From Saccharomonospora glauca K62 (GTDB lineage: Bacteria; Actinomycetota; Actinomycetes; Mycobacteriales; Pseudonocardiaceae): a DNA stretch of 64,000 bases. Within the stretch, counting starts at the first letter, position 1; the number at the start of each line of letters is the position of its first letter. Location of the stretch: contig NZ_CM001484.1 in NCBI RefSeq assembly GCF_000243395.2, positions 2,847,847 through 2,911,846 on the forward strand, read 5' to 3'. Shown here piece by piece: positions 46,155-55,060 of the stretch. The position numbers were made by a program, and so were the translations under genes. The notes under the pieces are model-generated. The model did no database searches. It saw nothing but the letters and a program-made list of their open reading frames with translations, and was not told the origin of the DNA.

Positions 46155-46186
46155 TCCGCCGGCCGTGCCTCACGGCACGCGGATCA
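46152..46186. terminator. Hairpin across two convergent stop codons
   Basis: TGATCCG (46152-46158) pairs with CGGATCA (46180-46186), and an inner stem CGTGCC/GGCACG pairs 46164-46169 with 46174-46179. It covers the stop codons of the orphan gene and tesB. Confidence 0.6.
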
Positions 46187-47075
46187 ACCCTTCCTGCACG
46201 ACGGTCGCGATATGAGTGCCGTCGCGGGAGAAGAGCTGCCCCGTCGCCAGCGCACGCGCATTCGACGCCGTGGGCGACATGCTGTCGTACAGGAACCACT
46301 CGTCGGCACGGAACGGCCGGTGGAACCACAGCGCGTGGTCGAGACTCGCACCGAACACCCGGTCGAGTCCCCAGTACACCCCGTGCCGCGCGAGCGTGGA
46401 GTCCAACAACGTCATGTCCGACGCGTACGTCAGCACGCACACGTGCAGCAGCCGATCGTCGGGAAGCGTGCCGTCGGCGCGCATCCACACCCGGTTCCGG
46501 GCGGGACGCTCACCGGTGTCCCGAGTCACCCACGGCGGGTCGTTGACGTAGCGGATGTCTATCGGCCGCGGCTGGGTGCGTGTTCCCAGCGCGTCCTCGT
46601 ACCCGGCCGCGCGCTCCGCCAGCGTCGGCAACGACTCGGGGTCGGGGACGTCCGGCATCGGCTCCCCGTGCTCCACGCCGGGTTCCTCCACCTGGAACGA
46701 CGCGGACAGCGAGAAGATCGCCTTGCCGTGTTGGATCGCGACCACACGCCGGGTGGTGAACGACCGCCCGTCGCGGATGCGGTCCACCTCGTAGATGATC
46801 GGCACCTTCGGATCGCCGGGCCGGATGAAGTAGGCGTGCAACGAGTGCACGTTGCGTTCCTCCGGAACCGTGCGTCCGGCCGCCACCAGCGCCTGCCCGG
46901 CGACCTGCCCACCGAACACCCTGGTGGACGAGTGAGGCGGACTCACCCCCCGGTAGATGTTCTCCTCGATGCGTTCGAGGTCCAACAGGCCGATGAGCCT
47001 GTCGAGCACCTGCTGCCCGCCCAGCCCACCGTCGGTGTCCAGCCCCGACGCGGCCTGCTTCGCCAGCTCAGTCAT
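46170..47075 (-). CDS. tesB: Acyl-CoA thioesterase II
   Basis: A 301-residue double hotdog thioesterase that releases free fatty acid and CoA from acyl-CoA. N-terminal domain: RVFGGQVAGQALVAAGRTVPEER and HSLHAYFIRPGDPKVPIIYEVDRIRDGRSFTTRRV; C-terminal domain: ASLDHALWFHRPFRADEWFLYDSMSPTASNARALATGQLF, ending RDGTHIATVVQEGLIR. ATG 47075 (MTELAKQ) is used. It is 48 bp downstream of pyruvate kinase on the same strand, but functional linkage is unclear. Confidence 0.94.
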   Translation of the reverse strand: MTELAKQAASGLDTDGGLGGQQVLDRLIGLLDLERIEENIYRGVSPPHSSTRVFGGQVAGQALVAAGRTVPEERNVHSLHAYFIRPGDPKVPIIYEVDRIRDGRSFTTRRVVAIQHGKAIFSLSASFQVEEPGVEHGEPMPDVPDPESLPTLAERAAGYEDALGTRTQPRPIDIRYVNDPPWVTRDTGERPARNRVWMRADGTLPDDRLLHVCVLTYASDMTLLDSTLARHGVYWGLDRVFGASLDHALWFHRPFRADEWFLYDSMSPTASNARALATGQLFSRDGTHIATVVQEGLIRVP

Positions 47076-47123
47076 ACCAGCGATTGAACACCGCGCCAGG
47101 GGCCGTGCCACCTCGTCGGTCCG

Positions 47124-48548
47124 TCAGGAGAGATCGTCCTCACCCAGCCGGTGCACCCGGATGAGGTTGGTGGACCCGACGGTGCCCGGAGGCGAACCGG
47201 CGACGATCACCACGACATCGCCGCGCTGGTACCGGCCGGTCTCCAGCATGGCGTGGTCCACCTGCTCGATCATGCGGTCGGTGGAGTCGACCTGCGCGAC
47301 CAGGCGTGCCGTGGTGCCCCACGTCATGGAAAGCTGCCTACGCACGCTCTCCAACGGGGTGAAAGCCAGCAGCGGCAGCCGGGTGTGCAGGCGCGCGAGC
47401 CTGCGCACGGTGTCACCGGACTGCGTGAACGCGACCAGCGCCTTGGCGTTGAGCCGCTCCCCGATGTCGCGAGCGGCATACGAGATCACGCCCCGCTTGG
47501 TCCGCGGCACGTGGCTGAGCGGCGGCACGGCCGGCATGTCCGCCTCCACCGCCTCCACGATGCGGCTCATGGTCTTCACGGTCTCGATCGGGTACCGACC
47601 GACGCTGGTCTCGCCGGAGAGCATGACGGCGTCGGTGCCGTCGAGCACCGCGTTGGCCACGTCGGAGGCCTCGGCCCTCGTCGGCCGCGAGTTGCTGATC
47701 ATCGAGTCCAGCATCTGGGTGGCGACGATGACCGGCTTCGCGTTCTCACGGGCGATCTGGATGGCGCGCTTCTGCACCAGCGGCACCTGCTCCAGCGGTA
47801 GCTCGACACCGAGGTCACCTCGCGCCACCATCAGGCCGTCGAAGGCGAGCACGATGGCTTCGAGGTTGTAGACCGCCTCGGGCTTCTCCAGCTTGGCGAT
47901 GACGGGCACCCGGCCCTTGCCGACTCGGTCCATCACCTGATGCACGAGGTCGATGTCGGCGGGCGAGCGGACGAACGACAGCGCGACGAAGTCGACGCCG
48001 AGCTCCATGGCGAACTCGAGGTCCTCGATGTCCTTCTCCGAAAGCGCGGGCACCGAGACGTCCATCCCCGGCAGGGACACGCCCTTGTTGTTGCTGACCG
48101 TGCCGCCCTCGGTGACCTCGCAGACCACGTCGGGCCCTTCGACCCGTTGCACGACGAGGCCGACCTTGCCGTCGTCGACGAGCAGACGGTCACCCTCCTT
48201 GGCGTCCTTGGCCAGGCCCTTGTAGGTGGTGGAGACGCGGTCGTGGGTCCCCGCCACGTCCTCCACGGTGATACGCACGATGTCACCGGTGCGCCACTCC
48301 ACGGGCCCGCCCGCGAAGGTGCCCAACCGGATCTTCGGCCCCTGCAGGTCGGCGAGGATACCGACCGCGCGCCCCGACTCCTCGGAGGCGGCACGGATCA
48401 GGTCGTAGACCTGCTTGTGATCGCCGTGGCTGCCGTGGCTGAAGTTCATCCTCGCCACGTCCATACCCGCGTCGACGAGCGCCCGGACCTTGTCCGCCGT
48501 CGCCGTAGCCGGGCCGAGGGTGCATACGATTTTCGCTCGTCTACTCAC
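47124..48548 (-). CDS. pyk: Pyruvate kinase
   Basis: A 474-residue pyruvate kinase, the last step of glycolysis. The N-terminal [40 protein letters not shown] (catalytic Lys) and [23 protein letters not shown] are intact. The motif [11 protein letters not shown] has Lys where potassium-dependent enzymes have Glu (LDTKGPEIR), so the enzyme is probably potassium-independent; this is established for the family and inferred here. GTG 48548 is the start. The regulatory C-terminal domain is complete. Confidence 0.96.
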   Translation of the reverse strand: MSRRAKIVCTLGPATATADKVRALVDAGMDVARMNFSHGSHGDHKQVYDLIRAASEESGRAVGILADLQGPKIRLGTFAGGPVEWRTGDIVRITVEDVAGTHDRVSTTYKGLAKDAKEGDRLLVDDGKVGLVVQRVEGPDVVCEVTEGGTVSNNKGVSLPGMDVSVPALSEKDIEDLEFAMELGVDFVALSFVRSPADIDLVHQVMDRVGKGRVPVIAKLEKPEAVYNLEAIVLAFDGLMVARGDLGVELPLEQVPLVQKRAIQIARENAKPVIVATQMLDSMISNSRPTRAEASDVANAVLDGTDAVMLSGETSVGRYPIETVKTMSRIVEAVEADMPAVPPLSHVPRTKRGVISYAARDIGERLNAKALVAFTQSGDTVRRLARLHTRLPLLAFTPLESVRRQLSMTWGTTARLVAQVDSTDRMIEQVDHAMLETGRYQRGDVVVIVAGSPPGTVGSTNLIRVHRLGEDDLS

Positions 48549-48651
48549 ACCCGAACAGCGTAGCCGCTACGTCCGGGTACGTCTTTACCGATCCCGAAAA
48601 CCTTCGCGCCACGGCGAGCGGGGCACCTCGTCGCCCCCGTCGCGGCCGTGA

Positions 48652-50160
48652 TCAGTAGGTCAGTCCGAACACCCACGCGCCCAACGTGTAGGCGGCGAGG
48701 GTGACGAGGACGAGCGCGATGGCGTTGAGCCAGACACCGCCCCTCACCATCTGCCCGATGGTGACGTGGCCGGTGCCGAACACGATGGCGTTCGGCGGGG
48801 TCGCCACGGGCAGCATGAACGCGCAGGTGGCGGCCAGCGCGGCGGGAACCACCAGCACCATCGGTCCGTGCCCCAGGCCCACCGCGACGCCACCCAGGAT
48901 GGGCAGGAACGTCGCCGCCGTCGCGGTGTTGCTGGTGAGCTCGGTGAGCACCAGTACGAGCAGCGCGACCACGGCGACCAACAGGATCAACGGCAGGGCT
49001 TCGAGCGCGCTGACCCGCTGGCCGATCCACTCCGACAGTCCCGTGTCGGTGAAGTGCTTCGACAGGCTCAATCCACCGCCGAACAACAGCAGGATGCCCC
49101 AGGGCAGTTCCTTGGCCGTGTCCCAGTCGAGCGTACGGACGTTCTCCCGCCGGTTCACCGGGAGCGCGAACAGCAGCACGGCCGCGGTGATGGCGATTCC
49201 CGCGTCGGAGACGTTGCCGAGCCACGGCATCGCGTTCGACACCACCTCGATCTCGGCGAGCGCGGGAACGACGATCCACGCCAGCGCGGCCAGCACGAAC
49301 ACGACCAGCGCGTTCCACTCGCCCCGGCTCATCGGCCCCAGGCTGTCGAGCTGCTGCCGGATGAGCTCGCGCCCTCCGGGCAGGGAGGTCAGTCTCGGCC
49401 GGAACACCCTGGTGAGCACGAACCAGGCGATCGCGAGGAACACCACCGCGACGGGCAGTCCGAACAGCATCCACTTGCCGAAGTGGATCGTGATGTCGAA
49501 GTTCTCCTCCAGGTAGCCGACGAGCAGTGTGTTCGGCGGGGTGCCGATGATCGTGGCGAGCGAGCCGATGGAGGCCGCGTAGGCGATACCGAGCATCAGG
49601 ACGGTGGCGAAGTTCGGGTCGCCCTTGCCGTCGCCGAGCTGGGAGACGAGCCCGAGCACGGACAGTCCGATGGGAAGCATCATCACAGCGGTGGCGGTGT
49701 TGCTCACCCACATGCTGATGAACCCGGTGGCGATCATGAACCCGGCCACCAGCAGCACCGGCTTCGTGCCCACGGCCAGCACCGTGCGCAAGGCAATGCG
49801 CTTGTGCAGGTTCCAGCGCTGCATGGCCAACGCGATCATGAACCCACCCATGAAGAGGAAGATGATGTCGTCCGCGTACGGCGCGGCGGCGTCACCGATG
49901 TCGCTCACCCCGAAGAACGGGAACAGCACCAGCGGCAGCAGTGCCGTGACCGCCAGCGGAAGGGCCTCGGTGACCCACCAGATCGCCATGAGGACCGCGA
50001 CGGCGGCGGTGATCTTGCCCGAACCGGAGAGGCTGTCGGGCAGAAGCAGGTAGACGGCGACGGCGAGCACCACACCCAGCGCCATCCCGATCCAGGATCT
50101 ACGTGCCGCCGCCTCGTCGGGTGACGAGCTCCCGGACTCGCTCCTCACGGACTGTGCCAT
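48652..50160 (-). CDS. SLC13/DASS-family sodium-coupled dicarboxylate or citrate transporter
   Basis: A 502-residue membrane transporter with about 11-13 hydrophobic segments. Family hallmarks are the SNT motifs in FISMWVSNTATAVMMLP and LTELTSNTATAATFLPI, and the sodium-binding loops IGTPPNTLLVGYL and ATPPNAIVFG. It imports di- or tricarboxylates such as succinate or malate. ATG 50160 has GGAGGTGAG upstream. A terminator hairpin of the upstream pfkA lies between them, so it is probably a separate unit. Confidence 0.92.
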   Translation of the reverse strand: MAQSVRSESGSSSPDEAAARRSWIGMALGVVLAVAVYLLLPDSLSGSGKITAAVAVLMAIWWVTEALPLAVTALLPLVLFPFFGVSDIGDAAAPYADDIIFLFMGGFMIALAMQRWNLHKRIALRTVLAVGTKPVLLVAGFMIATGFISMWVSNTATAVMMLPIGLSVLGLVSQLGDGKGDPNFATVLMLGIAYAASIGSLATIIGTPPNTLLVGYLEENFDITIHFGKWMLFGLPVAVVFLAIAWFVLTRVFRPRLTSLPGGRELIRQQLDSLGPMSRGEWNALVVFVLAALAWIVVPALAEIEVVSNAMPWLGNVSDAGIAITAAVLLFALPVNRRENVRTLDWDTAKELPWGILLLFGGGLSLSKHFTDTGLSEWIGQRVSALEALPLILLVAVVALLVLVLTELTSNTATAATFLPILGGVAVGLGHGPMVLVVPAALAATCAFMLPVATPPNAIVFGTGHVTIGQMVRGGVWLNAIALVLVTLAAYTLGAWVFGLTY

Positions 50161-50279
50161 GACTCACCTCCGCCGTTGGAGTGTCCGGAATGTATCCCGA
50201 TCACACGGTTCGGCCACCCGAAAGCGCGGCACCGAGAGGTGATTGTTGTGATTTTCCGTGAGCGAATGGCCCGGAGCGG

Positions 50280-50315
50280 GTCGTGAGGCCACCGAACGGA
50301 CGATGGCCTCACGAC
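50280..50315 (-). terminator. Hairpin terminator after pfkA
   Basis: Perfect 12-bp arms (50280-50291 with 50304-50315), starting eight bases past the pfkA stop codon on the minus strand. Confidence 0.75.
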
Positions 50316-50322
50316 GAACGGA

Positions 50323-51348
50323 TCAACCGAAGAAGACCTCGGCCTCCTCGTAGCGCTCCGGCGGCACGGTCTTCAGTTCCGCGGTGGCCTCGGCCAGCTT
50401 GACCCGGGTGATGTCGGTGCCCCGCAACGCCACCATCACACCGAAGTCGCCTTCGGCCACGGCGTCCACGGCGTGCAGGCCGAACCGGGTGGCCAGCACC
50501 CGGTCGTACGCCGTCGGCGTACCACCGCGCTGGATGTGTCCGAGCACCACCGCGCGCGACTCCTTGCCGGTGCGCTCGGCGATCTCGTCGGCGAGCCACG
50601 TGCCGACACCGCCGAGCCGCACGTGCCCGAAGGCGTCCTTCTCCCCGCTCTGGAGCACCGCGGCCCCACCCTCGGGCAGCGCACCCTCGGCCACGACGAT
50701 GATCGGCGCGTACTCCCGCTCGAACCGCCGCCGCACCCACTCGGCCACCTTCTCCACCGAGAACGGTCGCTCGGGGACGAGGATCACACTCGCCCCGCCC
50801 GCGAGGCCGGAGTGCAGCGCGATCCACCCCGCGTGCCTGCCCATCACCTCGACGACGAGTGCCCTGTGATGCGACTCGGCGGTGGTGTGGAGCCGGTCGA
50901 TGGCCTCGGTGGCGATGTGGACGGCGGTGTCGAACCCGAACGTGTAGTCGGTGGCGCCGAGGTCGTTGTCGATGGTCTTCGGCACGCCCACGACCTTCAC
51001 GCCGTCGTCGTGCAGCCGGTTGGCCACCCCGAGGGTGTCCTCACCGCCGATGGCCACCAGCGCGTCGATGCCCTTCTCCGCCAGCACCCGTTTGATGGTG
51101 TCGGCCCCACCGTCCTCCTTGTACGGGTTGGTCCGCGAGGAGCCGAGGATGGTGCCGCCACGGGTGAGGATGCCTTCGACGTCGTCGCGGGACAACCAGT
51201 CTCCCTTGCCCGTGAGGGGCCCACGCCAGCCGTCGCGGAAACCGAAGATCTCCCAGCCGTGGACCTCGATGCCCTTGAGGACGACCGCGCGGATCACCGC
51301 GTTCAGACCAGGGCAGTCTCCGCCGCCGGTCAGCACACCGACTCGCAT
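50323..51348 (-). CDS. pfkA: 6-phosphofructokinase, pyrophosphate-type residues
   Basis: A 341-residue phosphofructokinase. GGGDCPGLNAVIR starts the nucleotide/PPi site, and PKTIDNDL (123-130) is the catalytic region. Phosphate-donor residues are Asp104 in GGEDT (101-105) and Lys124 in PKTID; this Asp/Lys pair is the pattern of pyrophosphate-dependent enzymes, as in Amycolatopsis methanolica, while ATP enzymes have Gly at 104. So it probably uses PPi, acting reversibly in glycolysis/gluconeogenesis. Fructose 6-phosphate residues MGRHAGWIA and the HIQRGGTPTAYDR block are intact. Confidence 0.92.
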   Translation of the reverse strand: MRVGVLTGGGDCPGLNAVIRAVVLKGIEVHGWEIFGFRDGWRGPLTGKGDWLSRDDVEGILTRGGTILGSSRTNPYKEDGGADTIKRVLAEKGIDALVAIGGEDTLGVANRLHDDGVKVVGVPKTIDNDLGATDYTFGFDTAVHIATEAIDRLHTTAESHHRALVVEVMGRHAGWIALHSGLAGGASVILVPERPFSVEKVAEWVRRRFEREYAPIIVVAEGALPEGGAAVLQSGEKDAFGHVRLGGVGTWLADEIAERTGKESRAVVLGHIQRGGTPTAYDRVLATRFGLHAVDAVAEGDFGVMVALRGTDITRVKLAEATAELKTVPPERYEEAEVFFG

Positions 51349-51441
51349 ATCTGCGCCTTTCAGTTGTTCACGTCACACCTTCGCCGTCAGAGTAGTCCGG
51401 GACACACTTGATCGGTGCAGCGACCGCTTCGGGCCGCCTGC

Positions 51442-51447
51442 TACAGT
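51442..51447 (+). promoter_or_regulatory. -10 box of the DAHP synthase leader
   Basis: TACAGT lies seven bases before the GTG of the leader peptide at 51455, so transcription would start at or near the start codon. No clear -35 box was found. Confidence 0.4.
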
Positions 51448-51454
51448 CTCGGCC

Positions 51455-51523
51455 GTGCAGCGCTTCTATTTCTGGTTTAGCGGGCCGGCCCGGAGCGGGT
51501 CGGTCGGCGAGACCGTGCGCTGA
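51455..51523 (+). CDS. Leader peptide rich in aromatic residues (attenuator of DAHP synthase)
   Basis: A 22-residue open frame, GTG 51455 to TGA 51523. It begins VQRFYFWFSGPARSG: five consecutive aromatic residues (Phe4, Tyr5, Phe6, Trp7, Phe8). Runs of regulatory amino acid codons in a short leader are typical of ribosome-mediated attenuators, and the downstream gene makes the first compound of aromatic amino-acid synthesis. Ribosomes stalling at these codons when aromatic aminoacyl-tRNAs are low would alter RNA folding. Its mRNA is probably leaderless. Confidence 0.75.
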   Translation: MQRFYFWFSGPARSGSVGETVR

Positions 51524-51533
51524 CCGTCAACCT

Positions 51534-51559
51534 CCGAGCCGGACGACAAGCCGGCTCGG
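51534..51559 (+). promoter_or_regulatory. Attenuator hairpin between leader peptide and DAHP synthase
   Basis: CCGAGCCGG (51534-51542) and CCGGCTCGG (51551-51559) form a perfect 9-bp stem with an 8-base loop, 10 bases after the leader stop codon. A competing small stem CGGTC/GACCG lies within the leader frame. Whether it acts on transcription or on ribosome access at 51609 is not clear. Confidence 0.6.
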
Positions 51560-51608
51560 CAGCGTGGCACTCCCACCCGGCGAGGCGGCTTGCGGAAAGG
51601 AAGCCCCG

Positions 51609-52751
51609 ATGCCGAACAACTCCATCCCGAGCGCCGTCACCTCCGACGACGGCGGTCTCGTCGATCCCACGGGCCGGTCGGCCGCGTTGGACAACTTGCG
51701 CACCTCGCGCGTCAGCCCGCTGCTCTCACCGGCCCTGTTACGGGCGGAGCATCCCATCACTCCCGCCGTCGCCAAGGCCGTCACGATCGGCAGGCGCGAC
51801 ACCGTCGAGATCCTCGACGGGCGCGACGACCGCCTGCTCGTGGTGGTGGGTCCGTGCTCCGTGCACGACCCCGACGCGGCCCTGCACTACGCGCGCCTGC
51901 TGTCCGAACACGCCGAGCGGATTCGCGACGAGGTGTGCGTCGTCATGCGCGTGTACTTCGAGAAACCGCGCACCACGCTGGGCTGGAAGGGCCTCATCAA
52001 CGACCCGGATCTCGACGGCACGTACGCCGTCAACAAGGGGCTGCGGCTGGCCCGGCAGCTGCTGCTGGACATCTCCGAGCTCGGGCTCCCCGTCGGGAGC
52101 GAGTTCCTCGACCCGATCACCCCGCAGTACATCGCCGACACCGTGACGTGGGGGTCGATCGGAGCCCGTACGGCAGCGAGCCAGGTGCACCGCCAACTGT
52201 GCAGCGCGCTGTCCATGCCGGTGGGGATCAAGAACTCCACCGAGGGCGACGTGCAGGTGGCGGTGGACGCGGTGCGCGCCGCGGCGGCCAGTCACGTGTT
52301 CCCCGGCGTCAACGCCGACGGGCTCGCCGCGCTGGTGACGACCTCGGGCAACCCGGACTGCCACGTCATCCTCCGCGGCGGGTCGAAGGGCCCGAACTAC
52401 GACGCCGAGACGGTGGCCGACACGCTCGCCCGGTTGCGCAAGGCGGGCCTGCCGGAGCGGGTGATCGTGGACGCCAGCCACGGCAACAGCCGCAAGGACC
52501 ACGTGCGGCAGGCCGCCGTGGTCCGGGAGCTGGCCGAACGCATCGCGGCCGACGAGCCCGGCCTCACGGGCCTCATGATGGAGAGCTTCCTGGAGGCGGG
52601 GCGCCAGGACCTTACGCTCGGCAAAAAGGACGAGCTGGACTACGGCCGTAGTATCACCGACGCCTGTCTCGACTGGCCCACCACGGCGGAGCTACTCGAC
52701 GACCTCGCCGCCGCGGTACGGGCCCGCAGGCGGCGCCGGGGGAACCGCTGA
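51609..52751 (+). CDS. 3-deoxy-7-phosphoheptulonate synthase, class I
   Basis: A 380-residue class I DAHP synthase (E. coli AroG/F/H type), the first step of the shikimate pathway: phosphoenolpyruvate plus erythrose 4-phosphate. Motifs are VVVGPCSVHDPDAALHYARLL, MRVYFEKPRTTLGWKGLINDP, GSEFLDPITPQYIADTVTWGSIGARTAASQVHR and ILRGGSKGPNYD, with DASHGNS for metal binding. The N-terminal extension probably mediates feedback control. ATG 51609 has GGAAAGGAAG upstream. It is preceded by a leader peptide and hairpin. Confidence 0.94.
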   Translation: MPNNSIPSAVTSDDGGLVDPTGRSAALDNLRTSRVSPLLSPALLRAEHPITPAVAKAVTIGRRDTVEILDGRDDRLLVVVGPCSVHDPDAALHYARLLSEHAERIRDEVCVVMRVYFEKPRTTLGWKGLINDPDLDGTYAVNKGLRLARQLLLDISELGLPVGSEFLDPITPQYIADTVTWGSIGARTAASQVHRQLCSALSMPVGIKNSTEGDVQVAVDAVRAAAASHVFPGVNADGLAALVTTSGNPDCHVILRGGSKGPNYDAETVADTLARLRKAGLPERVIVDASHGNSRKDHVRQAAVVRELAERIAADEPGLTGLMMESFLEAGRQDLTLGKKDELDYGRSITDACLDWPTTAELLDDLAAAVRARRRRRGNR

Positions 52752-52761
52752 CGTGACCGAC

Positions 52762-53277
52762 TCAGGCCAACGGGAAGCCTCGTCGCCGGGCGAGATCTCC
52801 CCTGGCCTGCTCGATGATTCGCCAGCGCTCCAGGTTGTGTCGAGCGTCGGCGAGCGCGTCGTGGGCGTCGTCGGGCGGTGACGGCAGTTTCGGCCGCCCG
52901 ACGTCCTCCCACCGTTGCCGCAGGTCACGGGTGAACCGCGGCAGTTGGCGGGGCAACGAGGGCATCGGCCCCCACAGCTGCGCGAGCGCCACGTGGTCGT
53001 AGGCGGCGTACCAGGCCCACAGCTCGATGCCGCCGCGCGGACGGCCGAAGAAGTCCAGCAGATCGGCGCGGATCCGTTCCCGGCTGCGCCACGCCGGGTC
53101 ACCGGGCGAGGGCAGCTTCGTCAGTACGTGCTCCCGTACCCAGGGGCCCGCCTTCGAGGGATCGAACTCGGTGGACACCGCGTAGAATTCACGTCCCGAC
53201 TCGTCCACGACACCTATCGAGACGAGATCGATGGTCACGCCGTCCTCGATGAATTCGGTGTCGTAGAAGAACCGCAC
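52762..53277 (-). CDS. 3'-5' exoribonuclease (RNase AS type)
   Basis: A 171-residue DEDD exonuclease matching mycobacterial RNase AS (Rv2179c), which prefers adenylate-rich RNA. Motif I is FFYDTEFIEDG (DxE), motif II is AWYAAYDHVALAQLWG and motif III is DDAHDALADARHNLERW. GTG 53277 (VRFFYDTEF) is favoured because orthologues start at that residue; GTG 53286 is a close alternative. It is convergent with the DAHP synthase gene, 10 bp apart. Confidence 0.9.
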   Translation of the reverse strand: MRFFYDTEFIEDGVTIDLVSIGVVDESGREFYAVSTEFDPSKAGPWVREHVLTKLPSPGDPAWRSRERIRADLLDFFGRPRGGIELWAWYAAYDHVALAQLWGPMPSLPRQLPRFTRDLRQRWEDVGRPKLPSPPDDAHDALADARHNLERWRIIEQARGDLARRRGFPLA

Positions 53278-53319
53278 GCCGGGCACGGTACTCGACGGCC
53301 GTGTTTCGCTCGCGCCCGG

Positions 53320-54081
53320 TCAGCCAACCCGTGACTCGGGCAGCCTCGCCACGTCACGGGCGTCGGCCTGCGCGGGCACGGAGGGCCGCAGTCCGGCCTT
53401 CTCCGCCGCGATGAGTTCCTTGGCCTTCGCCGCGTAGATGTCCACGTATTCCTGACCGGACAGCTCCATGAGCGCGTACATGATCTCGTCGGTGATGGAC
53501 CGCTCGACGAACCGGTCGCCCGCGAGCCCTTCGTACCGGGAGAAGTCCAGCGGCTTGCCGAAGTGGATCTCCAACTTGCGCGGCCACCACATCTTCGAGC
53601 CGATGGGGTTGACCTTGTCCGTGCCGATCATGGCCACCGGGATGACGGGGACCTTGGCCTCCAGGGCGATCCTCGCGACCCCGGTCTTGCCCTTGTAGAG
53701 GCGCCCGTCGGGGGAACGGGTTCCCTCCGGGTAGATCCCGAGCAGATGGCCTTCGCGCAACAGCCGCACCGCGGTGTCGATGGCCGCCTGCGCCGCCGTG
53801 CCGCCCGACCGATCGATGGGGAACTGCCCCGCCCCGGTGAAGAACCACTTCTTGAGCCGACCCTTGAAGCCGGGCTCGGTGAAGTACTCCTGTTTGGCGG
53901 GGAAGGTGACCCGCCTCGGCACCCGGTTCGGCATGAAGAACGAGTCCGCGACGGCCAGGTGGTTGCTGGCGAGGATCGCACCGCCCTCGGCGGGCACGTT
54001 CTCGAGACCGGTCACCTTGGTCGGCCAGAACACCCGCAGGAGTGGCCCCAGCAGCACGTACTTCATGAGCCAATACAGCAC
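53320..54081 (-). CDS. plsC: 1-acyl-sn-glycerol-3-phosphate acyltransferase
   Basis: A 253-residue lysophosphatidic acid acyltransferase, membrane-associated, making phosphatidic acid. The NHLAVADSF block contains the HX4D catalytic motif, and GIYPEGTRSPDG is the substrate-binding EGTR motif. It is similar to the M. tuberculosis Rv2182c protein by context. GTG 54081 is used as the start, beginning with a hydrophobic segment. It is on the same strand as RNase AS. Confidence 0.93.
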   Translation of the reverse strand: MLYWLMKYVLLGPLLRVFWPTKVTGLENVPAEGGAILASNHLAVADSFFMPNRVPRRVTFPAKQEYFTEPGFKGRLKKWFFTGAGQFPIDRSGGTAAQAAIDTAVRLLREGHLLGIYPEGTRSPDGRLYKGKTGVARIALEAKVPVIPVAMIGTDKVNPIGSKMWWPRKLEIHFGKPLDFSRYEGLAGDRFVERSITDEIMYALMELSGQEYVDIYAAKAKELIAAEKAGLRPSVPAQADARDVARLPESRVG

Positions 54082-54298
54082 TGCTTCTCGTTCCTCCTGA
54101 CGACGGGTGGAATACCGACGGGACAGCGTACGAACCGCCGGTACCGGCGCACAACTGCCCCACCGTCATGAATACCGCACCGCGACGCGGCTCACACGAC
54201 CATCCCCTCGGAGATCACAGGTTTCGCAACGACCGCGTTCTTCCGCGCCGACTCGTGCGAACATAGGGTGATGCGGCTTCGAGGGAGGATCACCGGGC

Positions 54299-55060
54299 AT
54301 GCCTGTGCTCGCCGGCGCTGACCCCTTTGTCCACGACGGCAGCCGCGAGGTCGGCGTGCTGCTGTGTCACGGCTTCACGAGCACTCCCGCCACCATGCGC
54401 CCCTGGGGCGAGTACCTGGCGAAGGCCGACTACACCGTGCGCTGTCCCCGGCTGCCGGGCCACGGCACGACCTGGCGGGAATGCAACCGCACCCGCTGGC
54501 CCGACTGGTACGGCCGGCTGCGCGAGGAGTTCGCCGACCTGTCGCAGCGCTGCGCGGCGGTGTTCGTGTTCGGGTTGTCGATGGGCGGCACGCTCGCGCT
54601 ACGGCTGGCCGAGGACCTCGGGGACGCGGTCGCCGGGCTCGTCCTGGCCAACCCCTCGGTGCTCAGCCGCAGACTCGACGTCAAACTCGCCACGCTGCTG
54701 GCCCCGGTGCTGCCCTCGGCGAGGGCGCTGGGGGGCGACATCGCCAAACCCGGCGTCGTGGAACTCGCCTACGACCGCACCCCGGTTCGCGCGCTGGCGA
54801 GCCTGTCGAGGTTGTGGGCCCTGGTCCGGCGGGACCTGCCGAAGGTCACTCAGCCGTTGTTGCTCGCCCGTTCGGCCGTCGATCACGTCGTGGAGCCCCT
54901 CAACGCCACCGTCGTCGCCTCCAACGTGCGTAGTGAGGACCTGCGCGAGGTAGTGCTCCACAACAGCTACCACGTCGCCACGCTCGACAACGACGCACCG
55001 TTGCTGTTCCAGCGCAGTGTGGAGTTCGTCGACTCCGTCAGACAGGTTGGTGCCCGATGA
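54299..55060 (+). CDS. Alpha/beta-hydrolase, carboxylesterase or monoacylglycerol lipase
   Basis: A 253-residue hydrolase. The motifs VLLCHGFTSTPATMRPWGEYLA (oxyanion), FGLSMGGTLALRLAEDL (Ser nucleophile), SAVDHVVEP (acid) and NSYHVATLDND (His) make the catalytic triad. It resembles Est30-type carboxylesterases and bacterial monoacylglycerol lipases. ATG 54299 follows GGGAGG. The next gene overlaps by 4 bp (ATGA). Confidence 0.88.
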   Translation: MPVLAGADPFVHDGSREVGVLLCHGFTSTPATMRPWGEYLAKADYTVRCPRLPGHGTTWRECNRTRWPDWYGRLREEFADLSQRCAAVFVFGLSMGGTLALRLAEDLGDAVAGLVLANPSVLSRRLDVKLATLLAPVLPSARALGGDIAKPGVVELAYDRTPVRALASLSRLWALVRRDLPKVTQPLLLARSAVDHVVEPLNATVVASNVRSEDLREVVLHNSYHVATLDNDAPLLFQRSVEFVDSVRQVGAR

